Assembly (NCBI GenBank): GCA_032871835.1
Contig: CM065299.1
Location: 79,386,204 to 79,450,203, forward strand
DNA: 64,000 nucleotides
Direction of reading: 5' to 3'
DNA from: Dipteronia dyeriana
Taxonomy: Eukaryota > Streptophyta > Magnoliopsida > Sapindales > Sapindaceae
The number at the start of each line of letters is the position of its first letter. The stretch's first letter is position 1. Below are positions 23,671 through 34,364 of this stretch, in pieces. A program made the position numbers and the translations under genes. The notes below the pieces were generated by a model. The model did no database searches. It was not told where the DNA came from and saw only the letters and a program-made list of their open reading frames with translations.

Positions 23671-24547
23671 CACTACACAACACAACCAAATTGGATGGAA
23701 TGGTCTGGACTCTTGGGATTTGCTTGGTTATGAGAGGAAAAAAAGAGTGAAAAAAACAAGTTTAGTAGGGAAGAAAAGGAAACGAAAAGAGAAACCCTTA
23801 AAAAAGAAAAATTATTTCGTATCCAATTCGAAGCTTTTAAAGGAAAATCAACCCTTTGGCTAGAGATTTTGTCCTTAATAAGAGGTGGGGAAGCGAGGGA
23901 ATTATTATGTGTTGTTACTAATGAATCTCTGGCTAATATAAGACATGTTTGGAGGACTATTGCTAACAGGGATTCTTATGGCATGAATGAAGAATTGAGG
24001 AGGTGATCAATGTAAGATAGATTCTGAGCTGATCTGTTGTTAATCATGTCAAGAATCGATTGTGGACAACGATTGGAGGGTCCATTGTGTAAGAACATTC
24101 AGCTGATCACCGGATAATTGATGATCCTCTACCAGATTTTTTCATGTCCTCCTGAGTTCTAAACAATATTTTTTATTCTTTTTCATATGTTATTGATCTC
24201 TAAATCCAGTTTAGTTTGTTATTAACCAGATTATACCAATGTCTTATGTGTTTCATATTTGTTTCTTTATGAAATTTCTTAGGGGACCCCCTCCCCCCCT
24301 CTTGTAGAAATCTTTTAATTTCAAACTCGTCTCATCATCCATCATATTCTATTCGTTCATGTATAGTACAATGTTCAAGTGTGTATGCTAATGAAATTGA
24401 TTGCTAAAAATCTTATTATTTCAACTTCCAACAACTTGGTATATATATGGGAAATTGAATTGCACAAGTAACACTTGTATATTTCAAGCTTTTATTATCA
24501 AATCACAGATTGTGATCAACTTCCACTTGATTATAATTAAGATTGTT
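23671..24547. other. Intergenic between two convergent genes
   Basis: 3' flanks of GATL (plus) and of the minus-strand gene at 24548. A-rich just after the GATL stop; AATAAAA-like words are present but no single polyadenylation site can be chosen. No gene is seen. Confidence 0.4.
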
Positions 24548-25179
24548 TTAGTGATTTCTTGACATTGCTTCCTTCCTACTCCGGATAAAAGCATCCGATT
24601 TTTCATTTATGTTACCCAGAAAATGCCTTACAGTTCGTGGACTTGGAGTACTCTCTGTCACCTCTACGCTCTTCCTTTTGTCCTCCTCTGCACTGTCTTC
24701 GACAGTGGCAGTCTTTTTAAGACCTCCTGGTCGAGCCACAGGTATCCGATTAGGCTCTCTGTCTCGAAAGCTTTTCCCTTGAAGCTCATTCATGCGGGGC
24801 GTCTCACTCACTTTGTCTTTGGGTTCTAGGTGCTCCACTGGGGCAGTACTAGTACTAGTACTACTAGTTATTTTGCCACTATGCAGAACTGCATCGTCCT
24901 TCTGATGAGGATCGTAAATTGAAGAGCCAAACTCGTCACCAACTGGAGTCCAGGACTCCAGCCCTTCGGATTCTTTGAAGTTGTCACAATCGAGGTAATG
25001 CACCGGCATTACCTCCCCATTGAGCTTGGAAGGGCTTTTGCTTTGGTGTTCAACCTCGGAACCAGGCTGTCCCAGGGTTACGCGTTTGAGCCACTAGCAA
25101 TGATACCGCTCATGATGAAGTTGAATAGCCTCTCGCAAATGCCAAGAGGATTATAAGAATCCTTCTTCTTTTCCTGCAT
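24548..25179 (-). pseudogene. Unrecognised plant gene of about 200 codons, one frameshift
   Basis: The ATG at 25177-25179 begins MQEKKKDSYNPLGICERL, followed by a short hydrophobic patch (FNFIMSGIIASG). The frame hits a stop at codon 34. A one-base shift near 25075-25080 restores a continuous reading (GQPGSEVEHQSKSPSKLN) into the 153-codon ORF 24548-25009. That part is hydrophilic, serine-rich and charged, with a Ser/Thr run (KITSSTSTSTAP) and a basic tail ending SRKEAMSRNH. No catalytic motif is seen and no family is recognised; it may be a regulatory or membrane-associated protein. Either the frameshift is real (recent pseudogene), or a base is missing in the assembly, or a small intron hides there. 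It lies tail-to-tail with GATL. Confidence 0.6.
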
Positions 25180-26019
25180 TGCACTGATTAGTGTCAATCA
25201 AAACCAATTTTGAGAGTTGAAAAACAAGACTCAGGAAAGGTCTATTTGAATGTAAATGAATTTGAATCCAATGATTCAATGCGTTTGATATGGGGTAACA
25301 AAAAAAAAAAGTAAAGGAGGCAAAAGTATCAATGGAAGCATAATTCTTTCTCTTTTAGTTGCAGAGCCTTAAGGGGTCTTCTCACCTTGTTTATCTGCTT
25401 TAGTAGAAAGAAAAGGCAAAGAGAGAGAGCCAGAATTTTTTTAGTGTTGGATGGAATTCTACCTTGCTTTCAACTTAATATATTCCCAACGATTTCCACG
25501 CGAAACAACACTCTATTATGATTTATGATAATGGGGTCCCCAACTTTGTCATCTAAGATTCTTAATTGACCGTTGGATTTTGTCCGGACCATCGGACCAT
25601 CCAACAGTACATATTAGATATCTCTAGGGTATAGTTTTCCTGATAGATGTATGAATTTGAGGTTTCAGTAAATGACTTCCAAATCAGGTACTCGAATCCT
25701 ACCGATAACAAAAATAACTACATATTAGATCGCACCGACTTGATTGTACCAATCGGCATGATATTCTGTTTGTAAAAGGCAGAATATGAACAGACTTCTA
25801 TGGCTTTGATTGAATAATAATTCATTTTTCCGAATCTCCATTTAAGTGCTTATTAGCTGTACTTGCTGCTGCAATTAATCTTGTCAATGTCACTAATTTC
25901 TCAATCCTTTAGTACCTCTAGTAAAACTGGAATAAAGTTCATTCAGGACGTTAAGCAAGTATATATAAAAGAAAAATCAAATTCGGTCGTGAGAATAGCA
26001 ATACCTTCAATCCTTCGTA
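25180..26019. other. Intergenic, likely 5' flank of the minus-strand gene
   Basis: It contains a purine-rich GAGAGAGAG tract near 25420, which may lie in a leader. The rest, up to the hAT-like element, shows nothing supportable. A phrase at 25684-25710 (CAGGTACTCGAATCCTACCG) resembles the tRNA-like part of a plant SINE, but no full element was found. Confidence 0.35.
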
Positions 26020-26027
26020 ATCCTTTT

Positions 26028-26998
26028 TAGAGATACACATTTGGGAAATTGTGATGGATATAGATCCCCATATCCCTATCCTCAGTTTCCAGACGTTTCT
26101 CTCATCCCCCCTCTCATTTCCCCCAAATGGGGAAATAGGGATGAGGAATTTTGAAGGGAGATATATCCATCCATAGCCTCAGTTCATCATTTTTCCCGTT
26201 TTTTCTCATTTTTTCTCGTTTCCACCGGTTCCCCATTTAACTAAAAATTACATATTAAACTAAAAAAACAAGCATTCCATTACAAATAAAAAATAACATC
26301 CATTAATGCAGTAAAAAGAGTAAATTTGTATATATATTTAGGGTTTCAAAGAATAAAAAATAATTAAAAATATATATTATATTTAGAGTGGGTCTCTCAT
26401 TAGGGATCCCTTATTTTAATTTCGATAAGGACCACCATGAAATTACATTGGTTTGAATTAATTTTGATTTGAATTTTTTTGTGAATGATAAGTTCATTGA
26501 AATCTACCTATGAAAAAACTTTGAAATTTTTTCAAGTTCTAGAACTATTTATCCCAACAAAAATTTCAAATATGGATGTATCGAAAAAATGAGTGAAATA
26601 TAGGAAAATTAAAAAAAAATAGTTTTAGTGCTTAACAAAATTTCAAATTTTATTCATAGGTAGATTTCAATGAACTTATCATTCATAAAAAAATTCAAAT
26701 CAAAATTCATTCAAATCAATGTGATTTTATGGTGGTCCTTATCGAAATTAAAATAAGGGATTCCCTGTGAGAGACTCACTCATTATATTTATTATGTTTA
26801 GGGAAAATGGGGAAATAGGGATGGAGAGAGGTTCCCCATCCCGTCTCCATCCCCATCCCCATCCCCATCCCTATTTCAATTTAGGGATGATTTTCATCTC
26901 TATCTCTCCATTTTTCCATTTTTTTCACACAAAAAAAATCCTCAAATAAGGATGGGGACGCGGGGAATTGGGACCTCGAAAAAAAATGCACATCTCTA
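26028..26998. mobile_element. Non-autonomous hAT-like element, 8-bp near-perfect duplication
   Basis: The left end TAGAGATACACAT and the right end ATGCACATCTCTA are inverted copies (one mismatch). The flanks ATCCTTTT (26020-26027) and ATCCTTAT (26999-27006) agree at 7 of 8 bases, as for a hAT target duplication. Inside both ends are GGGGAAATAGGGATG and CATCCCC-type blocks, including a short CCATCC repeat near 26850. No transposase is present. A fold-back MITE is nested at 26386-26781. Confidence 0.85.
26386..26781. mobile_element. Fold-back MITE, copy 2, 10-bp perfect target duplication
   Basis: The ends are GAGTGGGTCTCTCA and, inverted, GAGTGAGTCTCTCA. The halves are inverted copies of each other (AAATCTACCTATGAA against TTCATAGGTAGATTT, TTTTAATTTCGATAAGG against CCTTATCGAAATTAAAA). 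Flanks 26376-26385 and 26782-26791 are both ATTATATTTA. A 9-10-bp duplication points to the Mutator superfamily. It is the same family as 20601-20988. Confidence 0.9.
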
Positions 26999-27006
26999 AT
27001 CCTTAT

Positions 27007-27982
27007 AATAATCGATGTAAAACCTAGTTTACAAGCTAATAATAATTATTTTTTTTAGTGTTAATTCAACTTTTAATTTTAAGAGTTTTACTATATGTCA
27101 TAATCATATATATAAATATAATATTGTCATAATCATATATATAAATATAATATTGATCTTTTTCTTACTTTTGTTGTGGTTGCGACATATGTCCTCCATT
27201 TAATGTTATTATTACTTTTATAATTTTTATAATTTTTATTACTTTTATTATATATAAAAATATATAGACAATGCTTGGGTACTGATCCCAATAATTTGGT
27301 GTTGGCTCGTGGCCCATTTTAAAAAAATACAAGAAATAAATGTACAAAGTGAAAGAAAACATACCACGTGTCAACACTCCATTGGTGGGTCAGTATGTTG
27401 GTTACTGAGCAGTCAGTACTTAAGTATTTTCCTAAATATAATAATAGTTGTTTTTTTTTACTTTTAATATGATTGCAACATGTGTCCTCCATTTAATGTT
27501 ATTATTGTTTTTATTATTTGTATTATATATATATATAATATCTATATAATATATAAAAGCTGACCCTCGTAGCACCACGCATCGTTGGGAAGAGATTTTT
27601 AGAATTAATTGATTGATTTGGTTCTATTAGTTATCATTAATTTCAATTTATATTAACAAAATATATTAGCAAAACCATGTGAACCAGTGTGTCAACCCGT
27701 TCACGGGCTTTATTAAAAATAAAAATAGATTAGGCATTATTAAAAAATTATATATAATAGGCTGTGTAATAAAAAGAATGCACAACCTATTTCACCACCA
27801 ATTTATCTCGCAAAAAGTCCGAAACAAATTTTTTATTACATTTAAATATTCAGTACTATTTATAATATATAATATGATATAGACACTTTATATTACATGT
27901 TAACATTATATATATATTGTAAATAAGGGTTATATATTTATATTTATAATAAATTGTAACACTTCTAAGTTCTAATGATAAT
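27007..27982. other. AT-rich stretch with short direct repeats
   Basis: It holds a 29-bp direct duplication based on TCATAATCATATATATAAAT (near 27096 and 27125). A longer diverged phrase, GACATATGTCCTCCATTTAA with AT-rich flanks, occurs near 27185 and 27480 and recurs inverted near 58590. No gene is seen. Confidence 0.5.
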
Positions 27983-27990
27983 AAATAATA

Positions 27991-29846
27991 GGCTGATTGT
28001 CATAAATTCCCTCCAGACTATACCCGAATTCGTATGTTGCCCTATAATTTTTTTTAAGGCACTAAACTCTCTGTGAACTATCAGACATCGGTAAAAGTTG
28101 ATAAAAACCTAACACATTACACTTTTTTGTCATGGCAAATTACACTAAATACCCTTATTATATATATAATTGTATCAAATCGAAAAAAAAAACTATAATA
28201 ATATGATATAAATACTCCTTTTACCAAAATTTTAAAAATCACATTTTAAAAATAAAAAATTAAAATTTAAAATTCAAAGATTGGTTAAATAATAACAAAA
28301 TTCTGAAGTTTTTGATAAAGAAAATTAAATAAATAGAGAAATAAAAAAATTAAATTGATTCAATAATTATTTAAATTATCTTTTTTTATTTATTTAAATA
28401 TCTCTAAATATAAAACTCAGATGAATATAAACTATTTAATACGAATTATCATTTAAACTATCTTTTTTATCTAAATATCCCTAAATTTCACTTGTTCATT
28501 TACAATAACATGAGTATTTGAATAAAAATAATAATTCCCGATAAATAATTTAAATATCAATTGTTATAAAAGTTTAGGGGTTTAATGGTAAAAAATATAT
28601 ATATAAAGTGTAAGGTGAAAGGATATTTAGGGATATTTAAATAAATAAAAAAGGATAATTTAAATGATAATGGCTACAAAAAGTATAGTGCATTTAAAGT
28701 ATTATTATTATTATTATCATTATTATTATTATTATTTTATTTTATTAGTATTATTATATATTTTTAATTTATTTTTTTATCATCATTATTATTATCATTT
28801 CATTTTTTATTTTTATTGTTGACATTATCAATACCCTTATTATTGTAATTGAGCAAGTGATATTTAGGGATATTTAAATAAAAATAATAATTTAAATGAT
28901 AATGGTGAAAAAAAATAGAAGGTATTTAAATTACTGTCATCATTATTATTATTAAATTTTTTATTTTCGTTTTTTATATTATTAATAACCTTTGTTATTG
29001 TAAACGAACAAGTAATATTTAGAGATATTTAAATTGAAAAGAAAGTTTAAATGATAATTAGTATTAAATAATTTATACATTCATCTGGGTTTTATATTTA
29101 GGGATATTTAAATAAATAAAAAAGATAAATTAAATGATAATGGCTAATTATAGGGTATTTAAAGTATTATTATTATTATTATTATCCTTATAATTATTTT
29201 ATTATTTTACTGGTATTATTATATTATTTTATTTTATTTTTATTATCATCATTATTATTATCATTTTACTTTTTATTTTTGTTTTTGACATTATCAATAC
29301 CTTACTATTGTAATTGAACAAGTGATATCTATAGATATTTAATTAAAAATGATAATGGTGAATATATATATATATATAGGGTATTTAAATTATTATCATT
29401 ATTATCATTATTATTTATTGTTTATTATTGTTATTATTATTATTATTATTATTATTTAATTTTATTTTTTTTACAATATTAATAACCTTGTTATTGTAAA
29501 CGAACAAGTAATATTTAGAGATATTTAAATTAAAAAAAAGATCGTTTAAATGATATTTCATATTAAATAATTTATATATTTATCTGGACTTTATATTTAG
29601 AGATATTTAAATATTAAAAAATGATAATTTATTTATTTTTAAATCAATTTAATTTTTTCATTTCCCTATTCATTTTATCTTCTTTATCAAAAAGTTTATG
29701 ATTTTATTATTATTTAACTAATCTATCAATTTTAAATTTTAAATTCTTATTTTTAAAATATGATATTTAAAAATTTGGTAAGAGAGGTATTTATGTCATA
29801 TTTTTTTCCCCGATTATAATCTAGGGGGATCTGCGACAATTATGCT
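27991..29846. mobile_element. Large fold-back element with internal tandem repeats, 8-bp duplication
   Basis: The sequence around 28190-28490 is repeated in reverse complement at about 29560-29835 (for example AAATTTTGGTAAAAGGAGTA against the right arm near 29775-29795). The outermost ends are also alike: GGCTGATTGTCATAAATTCC on the left and, inverted on the right, AGCATAATTGTCGCAGATCC. The flanks 27983-27990 and 29847-29854 are both AAATAATA. Between the arms are two copies of a direct repeat of about 480 bp. There is no coding capacity. Confidence 0.75.
28610..29650. repeat. Tandem repeat of about 480 bp, slightly over two copies
   Basis: GGGATATTTAAATAAATAAA and the following ATGATAATGGCT occur near 28630 and again near 29105. 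A further partial copy (AGAGATATTTAAATATT) lies near 29600. (ATT)n runs inside the units vary in length. Confidence 0.7.
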
Positions 29847-29854
29847 AAATAATA

Positions 29855-30697
29855 ATGACACTTCATATTATATTTTATATGTATAATAAATAAAGTTATA
29901 TATTTATATTTATAATAAATAAGTGTTATATATTTATATATATAATGAACGCGAACACTTCATATTAAATATTTGTATTTATATCTATAATAAATAAGAG
30001 ACGATATAAGTTTTTAGTGAAAATAAACTTACAACAATATTAATGCAATTGAATAAAAAAAAATCAATATTATGAATATAAATGAATAAAAAGTTTTCAA
30101 TATAGATCCTTATTTATAAATACCTTCATATAATAGGAAAGTAAATACACCAGACTTGGTTTTTTAAGAAACCAAAGTAGGGAAAAAAATGGACATGATA
30201 ATTTATAATTTCTTCATAGTTGGAGTGCGTAAAAACTTCAACTTGACCGGTGATCATATTATCAATAACACAAATGCTAACCCTTCAAAGAATTAAGATA
30301 TGCCAAGCTCATGTGAATGTGACATCTTATATTAAAAATTCGTTTAATATATATATATATATATTATGTATACCTAATCGATAATACTTAAAATCAACAT
30401 ATATAGAAAAAAACACTTATCAATGACCAAAATTTATGGCAAAAAATAATGTCATTAAGTAATGAAAATCCCCAAATCAATTTCTGTTTATTATATTTAA
30501 AACTTCAAATCAAGTAAATAAGGGAGAGTAAATGTTTTACGTGTCATGCTTTTTTTCATTCCCAAATTTTATTTATCGATAAATGACAAATTAAGATTAT
30601 TGGAAGCAAGAATTTATTATTATTTTTTTCTTCAAATCAAAGTAAATAAAGGGAGAGCAACATTTTACTTGCCATATTCTATTTTTTTTAATCCTAA
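29855..30697. other. AT-rich, no gene seen
   Basis: It includes two similar phrases 120 bp apart (TCAAATCAAGTAAATAAGGG at 30509 and TCAAATCAAAGTAAATAAAG at 30632), a small diverged direct repeat just outside the MULE. Nothing else is supported. Confidence 0.4.
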
Positions 30698-30706
30698 AAT
30701 TTTATT

Positions 30707-30870
30707 GGGGTCAAAAATTAAATAGCACTTTTTGGAGGTGGTATTTCAGTATTGTCACTGTTTTAATAACTTATGTTTAAAAGACACATATTATGGTGAA
30801 CGGATAAAAATGCCCTCAATAGTTGTTCCATCAGAGTCTTTCATTCATTTTTTACAGTGAGAGTTTTGAA
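30707..30870 (+). repeat. Left terminal inverted repeat of the virus-filled MULE
   Basis: It begins GGGGTCAAAAATTAAATAGC. From position 59 on, it matches the right terminus and the 58953 element well (AATAACTTATGTTTAAAAGA, TTATGGTGAAC). The outer 58 bases are more diverged. The inner border toward viral sequence is not sharp and lies about 30870-30890. Confidence 0.8.
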
Positions 30871-30963
30871 ATAGAGAGAGAAAGTTTCGTTGAAACTCAG
30901 ACGCTACGCAGACGCATTCGGGAGTCGAGTTCCCCGCCGAGCAGCTCGCGGGGGGTGGTGCAG

Positions 30964-30975
30964 GCTTTGATACCA
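30964..30975 (-). other. tRNA-Met-type primer site of the pararetrovirus copy
   Basis: The minus strand reads TGGTATCAAAGC, 11 of 12 bases of the tRNA-iMet complement TGGTATCAGAGC used by Caulimoviridae and copia elements. It lies downstream of all viral frames, about 460 bp from a TATA-like word. That fits a circular viral genome opened elsewhere. Confidence 0.75.
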
Positions 30976-31430
30976 AAACGGAACACGAAGATATATAATA
31001 GAAACCACAAGATAAAATATAGCACAATAAGAAACATAAAGGAAAACAGAGAAATAATAGATCAAGCAATTGTTCAATAATACAACAATACAGTATAAAA
31101 CAATGGTCCTAATAAGTACGTGGCGTTGTTATACCCACGTGTATCCTATTCGGTATAATACAACCGCGTACGGATAAGTCTGGGTTTCCAGCCTATATAC
31201 TTAGACCAGATAATAACAATAGATCATAAAAGAGATAGAAAAATAGTATCTTACAGTGCTTACAGAACAATAGTCTGACAGCAAAGATGTTTCTACAGAA
31301 ATATGTCACTCTTTATTTATGATTCAAGAAAAATTTTCAAAACAAGAGAAAAGATAAGATATTGCTTCGCAGAGCAATTGATAGAAGATGATAATAAAAC
31401 TGAACTTGATTTCCAAATGAAATCTTGAAA

Positions 31431-31442
31431 CATATATATAGA
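31431..31442 (-). promoter_or_regulatory. TATA-like word of the viral pregenomic promoter
   Basis: The minus strand reads TCTATATATATG between the last viral ORF (ending 31678) and the primer site. This is where pararetroviruses place the pregenomic RNA promoter. It is a position argument only. Confidence 0.4.
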
Positions 31443-31677
31443 GATATAATTAACCTTAGTTGCAAAAAGAAACTAGGGTTGCATGTCGGTAAACTCTGGT
31501 TAAGAGAGCAATAATAGATGACAGCTGGCCTTTGCTTTGTCAAAAGAAGATGATAAGATTCCTTTTGTCTGCCACGTTCTTTTGTCTGCCACGTCTCTTG
31601 TCATCTGGTGACTTGTCACTGTTGTTTTGTCGTATTCGGCCATTTTTGTCTTTATTGTCTAGTGGCCACTGGTTGCT

Positions 31678-32640
31678 TTAGTCATGTCCGAAATATGTTG
31701 ATGGGTCGTTACTATCAAATGGGTCACCGTCTGACCCACCATTATTTTGACTATTGTCAGACCCAACTTGGGATATATTTGCCATGGTACTTCTCATCTC
31801 TTCAGCTATCTTCATTAATTCATCTGGGGATGATGCTGCAGCAATTCTGGCCTGGTTCTGAGATTTGGCCATCAAAAGGCTGGACTGGTCATTTGCATTA
31901 GTGGTGCAAAAAGGGGGATTGTCAGTCAACCATTTAGAAACCTTGTCTTTTTCTAAATTGGCAAGATTCATGCCACTCCACCATTTTATTTTTACTTGTC
32001 GACCGAAATAAGGAACATTGACATTTCCAATTAGTTTTTCTTGGATAGAGTATTCTAGCATAAGTATCCAGGTCAAATTAAATTGGACAAAAAATAGGAA
32101 CAAATCTGGGTAAAAATCCCAGGAGTCTGGTTTGTCAACATTTGAGGTCCATAGTGAAAAACTCTCTTTTACTGGGGGAAAAAGGAGGTCAATGATAGGA
32201 CCATATTTGTCCCACCACTCTAAAAAACAAAACGGTAGATCAATAAGAAAGTTTTTGTCAAAATAGAGGAACCATGAAAGGGAATTTCCAGGGTTCTGAC
32301 CATAGAAAAAATTGGACCATGCATCTCTGTAATCCTAATACGAGAATTCAAAGACATGAAAGATACAGCTGAAATTTCTGGTCGCATTTGGGTTTCCACC
32401 CCATTGTTCCAAAGTGATAACTTTGCAAATTTTGATTTTTCTAAATATTAGTTTTTCCTTGTCAATCTTGTCGAAGACATCAGAAATAAATATGGAGTCT
32501 GTGTCAACAAGGATGAATTCATAAAATATATGTCTTTTGGTCAAATCTTCAAGGATCCTACCAAAAAGAGGGTTGATGAAATCATCTGCCAACTTTTTGG
32601 GTTCCTTGAAGTAATGGTCATGCAAAAATGGGTCTTCCAT
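31678..32640 (-). pseudogene. Pararetrovirus downstream ORF, main part
   Basis: Two open pieces, 32335-32640 and 31678-32103, belong to one protein. The first has DPFLHDHYFKEPKKLADDFI and EFILVDTDSIFISDVFDK. The second is tryptophan-rich (IKWWSGMNLANLEKDKV) and ends in an Asn/Gly/Asp-rich tail. The stretch between (32104-32334) reads on in other frames with a stop near 32335. The protein lies after RNase H, where several plant pararetroviruses have an accessory ORF of unknown role. The function is not recognised. Confidence 0.6.
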
Positions 32641-33102
32641 AACAAAAAACTTATCAAAGAAAGGTTTATTGATATATGCATACGTGGGATGATTAATTTT
32701 TGGAAGGGCCGAAGCCTGTGTTTGGGTCTATATTTGGGCCTTTTCTTGTTGGGCTTGTATTTTGTCTTGCTTATTGGAGTGTGGACTGATATTTGATGAT
32801 AGTACTTTCTTAAAAGGGATACTGTCTATGGCTAATGGTGAAAAAGAGTTATTTGTGTGGATTGGGCTTTGACTGGGGCTACGACTAGATAAAGGCCTAG
32901 TATGGGGTAAAGGTGGAAATTGTATAGGTAATTGGTGAGGAGATCTGGGTTGTGATAACAGTGATATAGCATATTTGTCTTTGTGACTTCCTCTAGGAGA
33001 TGACTGATAAGTCGATTGATAAGTCGATTGATAGGTCGATAAGTCAGATCTGGCGGAGCCTCTGCCTCGGCCACCACCACGACCTCGGTTGGTACTTGTC
33101 AT
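32641..33102 (-). pseudogene. Pararetrovirus downstream ORF, Gly/Arg-rich N-terminus
   Basis: An ORF of 124 codons starts at 33102 with MTSTNRGRGGGRGRGSAR, followed by a threefold STYQ repeat (from TCGATTGATAAG repeats near 33005-33040) and a proline/serine-rich stretch. It is presumably the N-terminus of the protein continued at 31678-32640. The RGG-like start suggests RNA binding, by inference only. It opens 100 bp after the RNase H frame. Confidence 0.55.
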
Positions 33103-33203
33103 TTTTCTCCCTGTAAAAATTCTCTGGTCAGAAAGTCAGGAAGACTATTTTCTGATCCCTTTTTGTATTCAATATCAAAGTCAAATGCTGATAAAAGTGC
33201 TTG

Positions 33204-33518
33204 TCATCTAGCAAAAATTTGTTTTGAGGCAAGATTTTTTACATCCTTTTTTAAAATGAATTTGGCTGACTGGCAGTCAACTCTTAACAAAAACTTTTGG
33301 TTTATCAAATCATCCTGTAATTTCTGAATGGTCAAAACAATAAATAAGATTTCTTTTTTCACAGTTGAATATTTTTTCTGAGTCTCATTCCAAGATCCAG
33401 AAACATACCTAACTAGTCTTTCTTGGTCATTAATTTTTTGCTTTAATATTCCACCATAACCTAAATCTGATGCATCGGTTTCTACAGTCTTTGGGGCATC
33501 TGGATGACAAATGGTCAA
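33204..33518 (-). pseudogene. Pararetrovirus RNase H
   Basis: It carries TVETDASDLGYGGIL (first catalytic Asp), VRYVSGSWNETQKKYSTVKK with the catalytic Glu region, and FLLRVDCQSAKFIL with the third acidic residue. It ends LASKQIFAR at a stop, followed in frame by the domain's last residues. It removes the RNA template during viral reverse transcription. A stop or frameshift before 33518 separates it from RT. Confidence 0.88.
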
Positions 33519-33578
33519 GCATGGGAGCCTTTTAACATAGTTTTTTACATGTAAAACAGCTTTAGTATGTTCATTGGT

Positions 33579-34364
33579 CTATGGAGTGGGGTTTTTCTTA
33601 AGTCTTTGGAAAAGTGGTTTGCAAATGATACTAAGTTCTTTGTAAAAATTTGAGATATAATTTAAACATCCCAAGAATCTTTGGAGCTGTTTTTTGTCTC
33701 TAATTTCGTCAGGAAACTTATCAGCAAATTCTAGGCTCCTATGGATAGGAATAATAGTTCCTCTTTTAATATTATGTCCTAGGAATCTGATATTAGTTTG
33801 GAAAAGGTGAATTTTTGGGGCAGATATGACTAGTCCATGATGTTTAATTGTTTTGTAAAAGATTTCTAAGTGCTTCCAATGTTGGTCAATGTTTTTTGAA
33901 AATATCAATACATCATCAATGTAAACAATGGAAAATTCAGTATAAGGGTTGAATATATTATTCATAATGCTTTGGAATTCACTAGGGGCGTTTTTCAAAC
34001 AAAAAGACATTACATTCCATTCATACTGTCCAAAAGGGACTGTAAATGCCGTTTTATACCTGTCTGACTCGGCAATCTAGATTTGCCAGAATCCTGATTT
34101 CATGTCAAATTTTGAAAAAATGATTGCGTCATAAAGTCTTTTTAATAAGTCAGATTTGTTCGGAATGGGGTATCTAATCCATAGTAAGGCATCATTCAAG
34201 GATTTATAGTTAATGACTAGTCGAGGAACTCCCCTTTCTATTTCCGTATTTTTCTGAACATAGAAAGCATGGCAATTCCAAGGAGATTTAGATTTCCTGA
34301 TTAGTTTTTTGTCAATTAAATCCTGTATTTCCTTTTTGCAATATTCCATTAGACTGGAGGACAT
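33579..34364 (-). pseudogene. Pararetrovirus reverse transcriptase
   Basis: 34077-34364 has the N-terminal fingers (EYCKKEIQDLIDKKLIRKSK, RLVINYKSLNDALL, IIFSKFDMKSGFWQI with a catalytic Asp). 33579-34010 has MSFCLKNAPSEFQSIMNNIF and the catalytic SIVYIDDVLIFSKN, then LGCLNYISNFYKEL. A stop at 34077 (normally Gln or Glu) and a shift near 34040 break it. The protein copies pregenomic RNA to DNA. Confidence 0.92.

Noticed and set aside
30823..31080. 85-aa plus-strand ORF next to the MULE left end
   Set aside because: It crosses the MULE terminus and the viral leader and reads the primer site in antisense; no domain is seen.
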